Source of the DNA: JBKQVT01 sp963727245
GTDB lineage: Bacteria > Planctomycetota > Planctomycetia > Pirellulales > Thermoguttaceae
Direction: 5' to 3'
DNA length: 64,000 nt
NCBI GenBank assembly: GCA_963727245.1
Contig: CAVSFO010000001.1
Span: forward strand, 1 to 64,000
Position numbers and translations under genes: made by a program. Positions 29,905-39,391 of this stretch are shown piece after piece. Within the stretch, counting starts at the first letter, position 1, and each line of letters opens with the position of its first letter. Below the pieces are notes generated by a model. That model saw only the letters and a program-made list of their open reading frames with translations, had not been told where the DNA came from and ran no database searches.

Positions 29905-31435
29905 TTCTACTGCGAGGATTACGGCCACTTACAGCGTACAAGGTTTTTCAGATAGATGCCCAATTGTCGCAGTTTCTTTCGCGTTCGCTTGATGTGGCAT
30001 CGCCGTGCCGTCGCGTTGCGTTGTTGCCAGTGCTGGATTGTCTTCGCTGTCGCCTCAATCAATGCCGCGGACGCCCGGCCGCTAAGCCACCAACTCCGTA
30101 CCAAGGATCCCACCGCGGTATGCACTTGGCACACGGTCAGCTCGGGATTTTTTTTCCCGCAGGTCCTCGCGGACGCGCAGTCAGGAACAGGTAGCTCACC
30201 GATGTCAGGATCAAGTGCCGTTTCAATCCCAGCCAGTGACGCCCCTCCCACTGATCGAGTCCGACTTCTTGTTTTTGGTCCTCGAAGCACCGTTCCACGC
30301 GCCAACGGGAGAAAGCCACCAACAACAAGGTTTGCACGCTCGTCTCCGGCGGCGCGTTGCTCACGAAGAACTTGATCTCCGTCGGGTCCAACGCATTGCG
30401 GGCTACCACCAGGTGCAGTCGCATCCCAGGCAGGCCCTCCTCGTCCTTGACCGTGATCCGAACGCGTTTCACCTCCCAAACCATCGGCCCCTTCTGGCCG
30501 TCCTTGACGCGATACCGCACCCATTTCTTGTCCCGCAGTTCCGGCGAGTATTTGAGCATGTTCTCGACGCTGATGGCCGGCCGGCTACCGGAGAGAATTC
30601 GAGGTGTCTTGCGGCCGCGTCCCTTGGCTCGCCGAAACGGTCGCTTGGTCACACGCGGCCCGTGGATCCAGCCGGTGAACGTCGTCGGCACCTCGCCCAC
30701 AAAATGCTGCTCGCGACCGTCCATTTCCCGCAAAAACTCGGGTTTTCCGCCGTAACCCTCGTCGAACGTCTCCCAATCGAACGTCACGCCGTTGTTGCGG
30801 GCGCGGTCGAAAAGCTCCAGGGCAATCTTCCATTTCGGCCGATAGACCACGTCGTCGGGAATGCCCGCCGCGCGGCAGCGGGCGCGGTCGTTCGACCAGT
30901 CCTCGGGCAGAAACAACTCGCCGTCCAAGAGGCAGTGGAAATCGCCGGCGGTGTAGGCGAGAATGCACGGTGACGATGCAGTTTTCGGTCTTGCCGACGG
31001 TGCCGCACCACTGCCGCTTGACGCCGGGCGTTTTGTCCCCTTTCTTCACGTCGCTGGTTTCGTCGATGACGCCGACCGCATTGGGGCCCGCGTGGTCCCG
31101 TTTCACGATCTCTTGCAGGCGGTTTCGAGTGCGATCTTCTTCCCATTTGTATGTGGACAGGAATTCCTGCAAGTTTCGCGGGGGAATCCCAGCGGCCACC
31201 GCGATCGGCTCGCAGCTCTTCTCGCCGAGGTCGGACAACTGCCCTTCCACATAGGTGGAAAAATGAGCCCGCGTCCGCCGGTGGGCGAAACAATCGTCAA
31301 ACTGTTTCAAGTAACGTGTCAGCATCGGTTTCAATCGGCGAATCTCTTCCGCATCCATGCCAAGCCCTCCGTGGTGGATGGCGGTAGTTTCGCCAAATTC
31401 GCTGAATTACGCAATATCATTCCTGCGCTGTAGAA
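29905..31435. mobile_element. IS701-family insertion sequence
   Basis: The ends are related inverted repeats: TTCTACTGCGAGGATTA on the left and, inverted, TTCTACAGCGCAGGAAT on the right. The element holds one transposase gene reading leftwards. The four bases flanking it are GTAG on the left and TTAG on the right. IS701-type elements are known to duplicate four bases of YTAR form, so TTAG fits but the two sides do not match, which suggests loss or rearrangement of the left flank. The right flank is the edge of palindromic element copy D. Confidence 0.75.
29919..31358 (-). CDS. IS701-family transposase, two frame breaks
   Basis: Joined, the protein is about 470 residues. The beginning FDDCFAHRRTRAHFSTYVEG and LGEKSCEPIAVAAGIPPRNL is typical of the family. 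VGVIDETSDVKKGDKTPGV supplies the first catalytic Asp, FDEGYGGKPEFL the second, and RWRVERCFEDQKQEVGLDQW the catalytic Glu region of the DDE fold. The breaks near 30958 and 30180 may be sequencing errors, so it is unclear whether the element is active. Confidence 0.85.
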
Positions 31436-31438
31436 TTA

Positions 31439-31537
31439 GGATCAGGGAAACAATAACCTCCGGCTTTGTTGCCTTTCGCTCCGCGAAAGCCGCAACTTTC
31501 GCGGAGCGAAAGGCGACACTTATTGATTCCCCGATCC
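31439..31537. mobile_element. 99-bp palindromic MITE-like element, copy D
   Basis: This full-length copy has the ends GGATCAGG and CCCCGATCC. The right edge is followed at once by the stop codon (CTA, TAG on the minus strand) of the hypothetical gene at 31538. The left edge (TTA flank) touches the IS701-family element. Confidence 0.85.
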
Positions 31538-32283
31538 CTACGCCGCCCGACGCCCGTCCTGGCGGGCAACCTCAAGGGGCAACGTCACCTCGGAGACCCT
31601 TTTCCAGAGGACATGCCTGCCGGTCCCGTCGCCGTAGAAGTGGAGGAGATGACTTGTCTGCCGGGCGTTGAGGCGGCGAAGCGTATCGCGCAGACCGCAT
31701 GCCGCAGCAGACCTCTTCGACAGGCGGCAAGGGGTCGTCGATGATCTGCATCCAGCCCTCCTCCTCGAACGCCGAGAGCACCGCCTCCTGGTTCCCGGCA
31801 GGCACCCGAAATTGCTTCACGATCTGGTCGCCGAGGTAGAGCGTGCGCGTCCCACTGGTCCCAGTGCGGCATGGCGGCGGCAACGGCGGGAGTTGCCGTG
31901 GATCCGCGGTGAAGCCGCAGCAGTGCCGGAACCGGCCACGCCGCGGCCAGCGCCGACCGTCCGGCGCCGGTAAGAATGAAGCAGGTCCTGCGCATGAAGG
32001 CCAGGCTCAACTCGGGCTGGAACCGCCGCGCGGCATCGGCCGGGCGGGTAACCTCACGGGCGTGCGCGGCGTAACTCCGTTTCACCAACCATCGCAGCGC
32101 ACTCTTGCCAATCCCCAAAGCCAGCAAATCGCCGATCGCCACGGCGAAGTCCCAGGGATCGGACTTCACGTCGCGGGCCGAGTCCCACGCCGCCGCCAGT
32201 TCCGCCACGGCCGCCGAGCACTGCCTCAGCGGATCGGCGTCCGCTGGTCTGGTTGCCGGCCGTCTCCTCCGGTCGCTAGCCAT
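31538..32283 (-). CDS. conserved hypothetical protein, one or two frame breaks
   Basis: The N-terminal half (SDPWDFAVAIGDLLALGIGKSALRWLVKRSYAAHA) looks like a winged-helix or helical domain. After a break near 31880, the second half reads HWDQW, LYLGDQIVKQFRVPAGNQEA, FEEEGWMQIIDDPLPP, LRRLNARQTSHLLHFYGDGT and ends ARQDGRRAA. I recall this second half as a frequent planctomycete motif that accompanies genes of unknown function; that is recollection only. The stop codon directly abuts palindromic element copy D. No function can be given. Confidence 0.6.
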
Positions 32284-32346
32284 GTGGCATCTCGGGTTGC
32301 CCAGCGTTTTCGAGGGGATTGGGGTTACCCCTAATGTAGCGGGGGT

Positions 32347-34764
32347 TTACAAAATCGTCAAGCAAGCTGTGGCCAAGGGGGGGTATCGCAGCCAAGGCGG
32401 GCACAGAATCGCCGGCGCCGACAGTGCGTGGGGCGGTGCAGGTTCCGCACACTTCTTCACCGGCTCCCGATACGGCTTGCCGTCCTGGTAAAGTTTCAGA
32501 CGCTCGCGGTATGTTTCCATGTCGGCGGGCTTGGCGGCCATGACCAGCGCCTTCTGCTCGTACTCCACCGCTTTATCGAACTTCCCGGCCTCGGCGTAGG
32601 CGGCCGCGAGCGTGTCGAGGTAATTCCCGGTGTTCCACTTCGTCAGCTCGCAGGCCGTGGTGGCGTGGTCGACCGCCCGTGGGCCGTCGCGCCAATGCCC
32701 TTCGGGACAGGTTGCCAGGAGCCATGCCAGGCCGTTGTGGGCCTCGGCGTCTTCGGGGTTCAGTCGGATGGCCTCGGTGAAGTCACTGGTTGCCTTATCG
32801 TGTTGGCCCTTCGCCTCGTAGGCGACGCCGCGGTTGTTATACGCCTTGGCATATTTTGGATCGAGCCGGATCGCCTCCGTGTAGTCGGCGATCGCCATGT
32901 CGTACTGGCCCTTGTGGGTGTAGGTGAGGCCGCGGTTGCCATAGGCGAGGGCGTATTTCGGGTTCAGTCGGATGGCTTCGTTGTAGTCGGCCAGCGCCTT
33001 GTCGTACTCGCACATTTCGTGGTAGAGGCCGCCGCGGTTGTTATAGGCGTCGGCGAATTTTGGATCCGTGCGGATGGCTTCGTTGTAGTCGGCAAGGGCC
33101 TTGTCGCGCTGGCCCTTGTCGTGGTAGGCCCAGCCGCGGTTGTTATACGGGATGGGGTAGTTCGGGTTCAGTCGGATGGCTTCCGTGCAGTCGGCGATGG
33201 CCTGGTCGTGCTGGCCCTTGTTCTGGTAGGCCCAGCCCCGATTGCAAAATGCTGCGGCGAGTCTTGGGTCAAGGCGGATGGCTTCGTCGCAATCGGCGAC
33301 GGCCTGGTCGAATTGGCCCATGTTCCCATGGAGGAAGGCCCGGTTGGACAGCGCCTCGGCAAACTCCGGGTCGAGCCGCAGGGCCTCGTTGAGGTCGGCC
33401 AGCGCCTTGGGGAATTCCCTCGCGTGGGCGTAGGCGCCGCCGCGGTTACAGTAGGCCCCGGCGTAACCGGGGTCGAGCCGGATGGCCTCGTCGTAGTCGG
33501 CCATCGCCTTGTCGCGCTGGCCTTTGTTCTGGTAAGCGGCGCCCCGGTTGCTATACGCCATGGCATTGTTCGGCTCGAGCCGGATGGCCGCGGTGAAGTC
33601 GGCGACGGCCTGGTCGAAATTGCCCTTTTTCTGATAGGTATCGCCGCGGAACATGTAGGCCTCGGCATGCTTCGGATTGAAGCGGATCGCCTCGGTCAGG
33701 TCGGCAAGCGCCTTGTCGTACTCGCGTCGCTGGTGGTAGCAGAAGCCCCGGCTGTAGTAGGCATCGGCATCCTTCGGGTCGACCCGGAGGGCGTCCGTGT
33801 AGTCGCGGATGGCCTCGGCATTCTTGCCTTGCCGCCAATAGCTGAAGCCGCGGTTGCAATATGCTACGGTGCACTTCGGGTTGAGGCGAATGGCCTCCGT
33901 GCAGTCGGCGATGACCTTATCGTCCTCGCCCCTTCTCCCATAGACGACGCTCCGGTCACAGTAGGCCTCGGCACACTTCGGGTTCAGCCGGATGGCCTCC
34001 GTGTAGTCGGCGATGGCCTGGTCGAAATCGCCCCGTTTCCGGTTGACGATGCCGCGCCGGACCAGCGCCTCGGCAGACTGCGGGTTGAGGCGAATGAACT
34101 CGGTGTAGTCGGCCGCCGCCTTGCCAAACTCGCCTTTCTTGTCGTAAATGACACCGCGCTTGTTGTAGGCGTCGGCGTCTTGCGGATCGAGGCGGATGGC
34201 CTCGGTGTAGTCGGCGATGGCGTGGTTGTTTTCACCCTTCTGCCCGTAGGCGGCGCCGCGGTTGCGATACGCCTTGCCGTATTGCGGATCGAGGCGGATG
34301 GCCTCGGTGCAGTCGGCGACGGCCTTGTCGTACTGGCCCTTGTTCTTGTAGGCGGCGCCCCGGTTGTTATACGCCTTGGCGTATTGCGGATTGAGCCGGA
34401 CGGCCTCCGTGTAGTCGGCGATGGCTTTGTCGTTTTCGCCCTTCTTCGCGTAAGCGACGCCGCGGTTGTTATACGCCTTGACGAGTTTCGGATCCCTGCG
34501 GATGGCCTCGGTGTAATCCGCGATGGCCTTGTCGAGGTCGCCCTTCTTCCCGTAGGCACGGCCCCGGCCATAGTATGCCAGGGAATCTCTCGGCGCCAGC
34601 CGAAGCGCCTCGGTAAAGGCGGAAATCGCCGCGTCATAGTCCTCCTGCGCGTAACTGGCAAGCCCCTTCTGATAGGCTTCCGCCGCCGGATCGGCACTTG
34701 CCGCAACGCCGGGGAGCAACAGGATCGCGATCAACGCCGCCGCGGCGCACTTGCACGGATTCAT
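32347..34764 (-). CDS. secreted TPR-repeat protein (805 aa, about 20 repeats)
   Basis: A signal peptide (AAAALIAILLLPGVAASA) precedes about 20 nearly identical 34-residue tetratricopeptide repeats that fill residues 26-720, with the consensus YNNRGVAYAKKGENDKAIAD followed by YTEAIRLNPQYAKA. A non-repeat C-terminal part (HATTACELTKWNTGNYLDTL) is the usual end of this protein type. TPR arrays are helical scaffolds for protein binding; here the location would be periplasmic. The frame is intact over 2.4 kb in spite of the repeats. A related shorter TPR protein lies at 60889-62142. The 420 bases between its start and the divergent gene at 35188 show no other gene. Confidence 0.9.
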   Translation of the reverse strand: MNPCKCAAAALIAILLLPGVAASADPAAEAYQKGLASYAQEDYDAAISAFTEALRLAPRDSLAYYGRGRAYGKKGDLDKAIADYTEAIRRDPKLVKAYNNRGVAYAKKGENDKAIADYTEAVRLNPQYAKAYNNRGAAYKNKGQYDKAVADCTEAIRLDPQYGKAYRNRGAAYGQKGENNHAIADYTEAIRLDPQDADAYNKRGVIYDKKGEFGKAAADYTEFIRLNPQSAEALVRRGIVNRKRGDFDQAIADYTEAIRLNPKCAEAYCDRSVVYGRRGEDDKVIADCTEAIRLNPKCTVAYCNRGFSYWRQGKNAEAIRDYTDALRVDPKDADAYYSRGFCYHQRREYDKALADLTEAIRFNPKHAEAYMFRGDTYQKKGNFDQAVADFTAAIRLEPNNAMAYSNRGAAYQNKGQRDKAMADYDEAIRLDPGYAGAYCNRGGAYAHAREFPKALADLNEALRLDPEFAEALSNRAFLHGNMGQFDQAVADCDEAIRLDPRLAAAFCNRGWAYQNKGQHDQAIADCTEAIRLNPNYPIPYNNRGWAYHDKGQRDKALADYNEAIRTDPKFADAYNNRGGLYHEMCEYDKALADYNEAIRLNPKYALAYGNRGLTYTHKGQYDMAIADYTEAIRLDPKYAKAYNNRGVAYEAKGQHDKATSDFTEAIRLNPEDAEAHNGLAWLLATCPEGHWRDGPRAVDHATTACELTKWNTGNYLDTLAAAYAEAGKFDKAVEYEQKALVMAAKPADMETYRERLKLYQDGKPYREPVKKCAEPAPPHALSAPAILCPPWLRYPPLATACLTIL

Positions 34765-35187
34765 GGCTTGGTCTCCCTATCGGACCGACGAGATGCCTTC
34801 ATCCCCTCTCGGCGCCATGATACACCCTCCGGGCCACCGCCGCCAGCCGGTGGAGGCAGGCTGGATGCCGTTTTACGCAATGATTGCAATACTCGGCCAT
34901 CCCGGCGCGCGGCCTCGCAGCCAACCGCTAGATTGCCGCCAATCGCTCCAGTCGGAACTGGCCCGGACAAACAAGGCCGCAGGGACCGGCAAGACGGGAT
35001 GCCCTCGCCGGCAGCCGTAACGTAGATTTCCGCGGGGAGATGGATCTTCCTCGTGGTTTTCTCTCCCCCAATGCGAATCGAATTGGCTGCCTCCCCTCCC
35101 TTGAAGCGGGCTCCCCGCGGGCGTGCAGGACGCAAAATTTGCGTGGGACGCAAGTGCCTCCCACGGCAACGGGAAAGGTGGTGGCAG

Positions 35188-35730
35188 ATGGCTCAATTTG
35201 TCGCGTTCGCTCCCCATGTTCAAGTCAGCGGCGAGGCGGTCCTTGCCGTGGTCGACGGGATGGGCCTGGCCAGGCAGAAAACGCTGAAGATCCTGGCGGA
35301 CAACAACATCCACGACCCCAAACAGGAGATGTGGTATCTGCAACGGAACTGGTTGAGCGCCTTCCAGCAGGTCTCGGAAACCCTGGGAGAGGACGCCCTC
35401 TTGGCGATCGGCCGGAAGATTCCCGACACCGCCAAGTTTCCGCCGGAAATCGACTGTATCGAAAGAGCCCTTCAGTCGATCAACGTCGCTTATCACATGA
35501 ACCATCGCGACGGCGACATCGGCATCTACGGCTTTCAGAGCACGGGGCCGAGATCGGCGCAGATGGTGTGCCGGAATCCCTATCCTTGCGTCTTCGATCA
35601 GGGCATCATCGAGGCCATGGCCATACGCTTCAAGCCGCAGGATTCCCCGGCGGTCTCGGTGCGACACGACGACTCGGCGCCTTGCCGCCAGAACGGCGCC
35701 GACTCCTGCACCTACCTCGTGACGTGGTAG
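35188..35730 (+). CDS. conserved hypothetical protein (180 aa)
   Basis: The intact protein starts MAQFVAFAPHVQVSGEAVLA and has KILADNNIHDPKQEMWYLQR and a C-terminal HDDSAPCRQNGADSCTYLVTW. The overall pattern, a helical N-terminal half and a beta-rich end with two conserved Cys, is like the fold of heme-NO-binding or V4R-type small-ligand domains, but the match is loose. AAGGTGG ten bases upstream supports the start; the frame is open earlier to 35053. No function is assigned. Confidence 0.65.
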   Translation: MAQFVAFAPHVQVSGEAVLAVVDGMGLARQKTLKILADNNIHDPKQEMWYLQRNWLSAFQQVSETLGEDALLAIGRKIPDTAKFPPEIDCIERALQSINVAYHMNHRDGDIGIYGFQSTGPRSAQMVCRNPYPCVFDQGIIEAMAIRFKPQDSPAVSVRHDDSAPCRQNGADSCTYLVTW

Positions 35731-35762
35731 GCAGGGGCAGGGCGGGCGGGGTAGATAATGCC

Positions 35763-35798
35763 ACCCCAATCCCTAATCCCCAATCCCTAATCCCTCTC
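35763..35798. repeat. TAATCCC heptamer tandem repeat
   Basis: Five copies of (C/T)AATCCC(T/C) lie between the hypothetical gene stop and the convergent permease stop. It is the inverse of the array at 7042-7074. Confidence 0.6.
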
Positions 35799-37185
35799 CT
35801 ATCGCAGCGCCTCCAGCGGTTTCAGCCTTACGGCCCAGACGGCGGGGAGGAGGCCGCCGAGGATGCCCATCAGCCAGGGTGAGCAACAGGCCGCTGGCGA
35901 TGATCGGCGCGTCGACGACCAGCTTGAGGACGACGAATTTTCCGCCGCCGGGGCCGTTGGCGACGACGCTGGTGGCCGACCAGCCGTCCACCAGCGAGCC
36001 CAGCAGGCAGCCCAGTCCGCCGCCGACCAGGGCGATCAGCAGCGATTCCAGCAGGAAGGAGACGAGGACCTGGCGGCGGTCATAGCCCAGCAGGCGGAGC
36101 ACGCCGATGTCGGCGGTCCGCTGGCTGATGGCGGCGAACATGGTGTTCATCACGCCGAAGATGCCGCCGACGGCCATGATGGCGGCCACCACGATGATGC
36201 CGTAGAGAAATTGCTGGCTGGTGCCGCCGAGCGCGGCGAAGTAATCGGTCTCGACCTGGGCCTGCATGGCGGCCGTCTTGTAGCGGTTGGTGAAATAATC
36301 TTTGAGCTTCACGGCCGTGGCGGCGCTGGTGGCGCGGACGACCACCGAGGTATAGGTTTCCTTGCCGAACATGGGGCCGATCATGCCGCTCTTGGCCCAG
36401 ATTTCGGAGTCGAACGTCGAGCCGGCCGATTGCATCACGCCCACCACCAGCCAGGTCCGCGTAGTCCAACTCGAAGCGGTCGCCGACGTCGAGCCGCTGG
36501 GGGTTGCGGGCGGCGGCGGCTTGGGCGGCGGGCTGCGAAGCGGCCCATCTCGCGGGCGATCCCCTCGCCGAGCACGACCTGGATGGCCGGCTGTTGGCGC
36601 AGCCTTGGCCGGGCCGGAGTGTGGCAGTCGCCGACGCTTCGCCGGGCAGTTCCTGCACACCCGCCTCGGAAAACCACTTGCCGCCGCGGATAGAGCGACA
36701 GGCCATGGACCGCGGCCGCCATCTTGGGATTTTCCATGCCGCGGATCTGGAGGAAGCGGCGTTTCGGCCGGCCCGGCGGGGCATCGGGAATCGGCTGGTT
36801 GACCAGCAGGTAGGTCTCCCGGCTGGCCAGGGGACGGCCGCCGGTGACCGCGGGCGATCCCCGGCTGATAATCGACGTCGCCGAGGTCCACCGGCTTCAG
36901 CGTGCTGAAGACCTCGTCGGTGGCCCCGTCGGAAAGGAGGATGACGTTCTCCGCGTGGCCCGAGGCCTGCGTCAGCCGGTACATGCCGTTGACGAAGGCC
37001 AGCATCACGGTCAGCAAGGCGACGACCATGGTGAAGGCCAGGGCGGTCATGGCGGTGGTCTTCCAGCGCACGGTGAGGTTGCGGAAGTTGTAGCGCAGCG
37101 GCACCTTGCCCAGCAGCAGCAAGGCCACGAGCAGCACCGCCGCGGCGCCGGCAAGAATCAGGATGGCCACGGAGACGTTCGACAT
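35799..37185 (-). CDS. ABC transporter permease, MacB/FtsX type (second permease), frame breaks
   Basis: Joined, the protein is about 455 residues. An N-terminal membrane segment and WKTTAMTALAFTMVVALLTV lead into a large periplasmic domain (SEIWAKSGMIGPMFGKETYT and around). Three C-terminal helices then contain GIFGVMNTMFAAISQRTADI and GVLRLLGYDRRQVLVSFLLE, the FtsX-type signature. It would pair with the other permease below an ATPase and adaptor. The last break, an extra G near 35878, precedes the end GLLPAVWAVRLKPLEALR. Other breaks lie near 36870, 36690, 36600 and 36450. Confidence 0.82.
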
Positions 37186-37194
37186 GGGATTGCG

Positions 37195-38456
37195 TCAGGC
37201 CACTTTCGAGAAGACCTCGGCCACTTTGACGTTGCGGGCGGTCCAGGCCGGCACGAAGCTGCCCAGCAGGGCGGTGCCGGTGCCGATGCCGATTCCCCAC
37301 CAGACGCGCGTCGCCGGGGACGTACATCGAATTGATGAGGCCGACGGGAAACTTGATGCCGCCCAGCACGTCGTTGATCAGCAGGTAGGTGAGCACCGGC
37401 GCTGGCCAGGCCGGCGACGCTGCCGATCGAGCAGGGCCTCGCCGAGCACCAGCACGAGGATCTGGCAGGGGCGGAAGCCCAGCACCTTGAGCACGGCCAG
37501 CTCGGTGCGCCGCTGGCGGACGCTGATGCTGATGGAGTTGGCGATCAGCAGCGACAGGCTGGCCAGCGCCGCGGGCACCAGCAGCCAGCGGACGCCCCAG
37601 ATGATGTCGCGCAGCGCCGCCATCGACGTGGTGACCAGCGAGGCGAGCGTTTCGCACTTCACCGCCGGGTTGGTATAGTTGGGCGACGAGGCGATCTGGG
37701 CCGACGACGCGGTTGAAGGCCTCCTCGTCGGGCACCCGCAGCCAGACCAGGTTCAGCCGCTTGTCGGCCAGCGGGTGGGGCGAGTTGCCGGGCTTCAGTC
37801 CGTAGGCGTCGATCGCCTCGTTGAGGTAGTCGGCGTTCATGGCCGCGAAGGCGTCGTCAGCGCCCCGGCGGAAAGACGCCCACGATCTCGAACTCCAGGT
37901 CGATCCCCCGGTACATCTGGCCGTAGACGGTGAATCGCTCGCCGACGCGCTTGTTCAGCGCCGCCAGGCGGTCCTTTCCCACGATGATGCCGCGGCGATT
38001 GGCGATCAGCTTGGCCACCGCGGCGTCCAGCGGGCCGGCCTGCTCGGGAGGAATGTCCTCCAGTTCGTCCATCATGGTGCGGATCTTCCGCGGGTCCATG
38101 GCGATGGCGAAGACGATGTCTCTCCCGCGTCGTCGAGCCCTGCGTCGACGGTGCCGACGTAGAACTGCCAGGTCATCGAGTCCTGCGGCTGCACCCGCAC
38201 GTCGCCGGGCCGCCGGGCCGCCCCTTCGGCCAAGGTGCGGGCGTAGCTCCACGGCATCTGGCTGGGAATCCGCCAGCGATCGGTCACGATCGCCTTGAAG
38301 TTCGTGCTCCGCTCCGTCGAGAAGTGGTCGAAAAACGCCAGCACCGACCACACCATGCGTGACCACGCACACCAACACCACCGTCCCCAGCGACGTGAGC
38401 ACGGTCCGCAAGGGATGGCGGCCGACGTTCTTGGCGATCAGCAGGAGGTACTTCAT
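37195..38456 (-). CDS. ABC transporter permease, MacB/FtsX type (first permease), frame breaks
   Basis: It begins MKYLLLIAKNVGRHPLRTVL, the usual MacB-like opening helix. The periplasmic part includes DPRKIRTMMDELEDIPPEQA and VGERFTVYGQMYRGIDLEFE. The FtsX-type helices read SLSLLIANSISISVRQRRTE and LAVLKVLGFRPCQILVLVLG. It is paralogous to the next gene, which starts nine bases after its stop. Five or more breaks are present, near 38350, 38120, 37865, 37700 and 37420. Confidence 0.82.
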
Positions 38457-38464
38457 GGCCGGGA

Positions 38465-38702
38465 TAGGAGTTAGAAGTCAGGAGCTAGGAGTTACGAAGT
38501 TGGCATTAGGAATGGACGATGGCGTTTGCTCTCTTTCATTTTGCAATTTGCAATTTGCATTTTTCAATTTGCATTGTCTGACGTGACAACGGGCTGTCGG
38601 CAACGACGGAATGCAAAATGCAAAATGCAAATTGCAAAATGGACACGGTGACTCACGGTCGATCTCCGCCATTCCAACTCCTAACTTCTAACTCCTCGCT
38701 TC
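38465..38702. repeat. inverted arrays of GGAGTTAGAAG and TTTGCAATTTGCA units
   Basis: Outer arms (GGAGTTAGAAGTCAGGAGC near 38467; CTCCTAACTTCTAACTCC near 38677) and inner arms (TTTTGCAATTTGCAATTTGC near 38537; ATGCAAAATGCAAAATGCAA near 38611) are inverted, so the whole block can fold back on itself. It separates the ATPase and permease genes, and its outer arm encodes the last dozen residues of the ATPase frame. Confidence 0.75.
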
Positions 38703-39391
38703 TCTCCAAGCGCCCCTTGTCCAGGTGCAGCACGCGGTCGGCGCGGCCGGCGGCGCGGGCATCGTGCGTCACCACCAGGACCGTCTTCCGCAGCGACCGG
38801 CACAACTCCGACAGCAGGTTCAGAATCTCCTCGGCGGAGTTGGCGTCCAGGTCGCCGGTGGGCTCGTCGGCCACGATGAGCGTCGGGTCGGTGACGATGG
38901 CCCGGGCGATCCCCACCCGCTGCTGCTGGCCGCCGGAGAGTTGCCCCGGGCGGTGCTTCATGCGGTCGGCCAGCCCGACCAGTTCCAGCGCCGTGAGCAC
39001 CTGGCGGCGCCGCTGGAGCGCCGAGAGCGGCAGCAGCAGCAGGGGCAACTCCACGTTTTCATAGGCCGTCAACACGGGCAGCAGGTGGTAGAACTGGAAG
39101 ACGAAGCCGAGGTGCCGGGTGCCGCCAGCGGGCCAGTTGCGATTCCGTCATGGCCGAGATCCGCTGGTCGCCCACCCACACCTCGCCCGCACTGGGCTGG
39201 TCCAGTCCGGCGATGAGGTTCAGGAGCGTGGTCTTGCCCGAGCCGCTGGGGCCCATGAGGACGAGGAACTCGCCCTCGGGCACTTCGAGCGTCAGGTCGT
39301 TGAGCACGTCGAGCCGTTCGCTGCCGCGGCGGAAGTATTTATGGACTCCCGCGATGCGAACGATCATGCCGTTGGGGTGCGGTTGGGTCAT
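38653..39391 (-). CDS. ABC transporter ATP-binding protein, MacB/LolD type, one frame break
   Basis: The ATPase has Walker A GPSGSGKTT, Q-loop QFYHLLPVLTAYENVELPLL, signature LSGGQQQRVGIARAI, Walker B LIVADEPTGDLD and the switch His in VVTHDARA. This set is typical for ATPases that drive FtsX-type permeases, exporting lipoproteins, peptides or drugs. The break lies near 39120. The final tail SEELEVRSWNGGDRP is encoded by the neighbouring repeat and is probably not original. Its ATG overlaps the end of the adaptor gene by four bases. Confidence 0.9.

Noticed and set aside
32428..35025. Plus-strand open frame of 865 codons antisense to the TPR protein
   Set aside because: Its regular pattern is the complement of the TPR repeats, and it has no recognisable domain or ribosome site.
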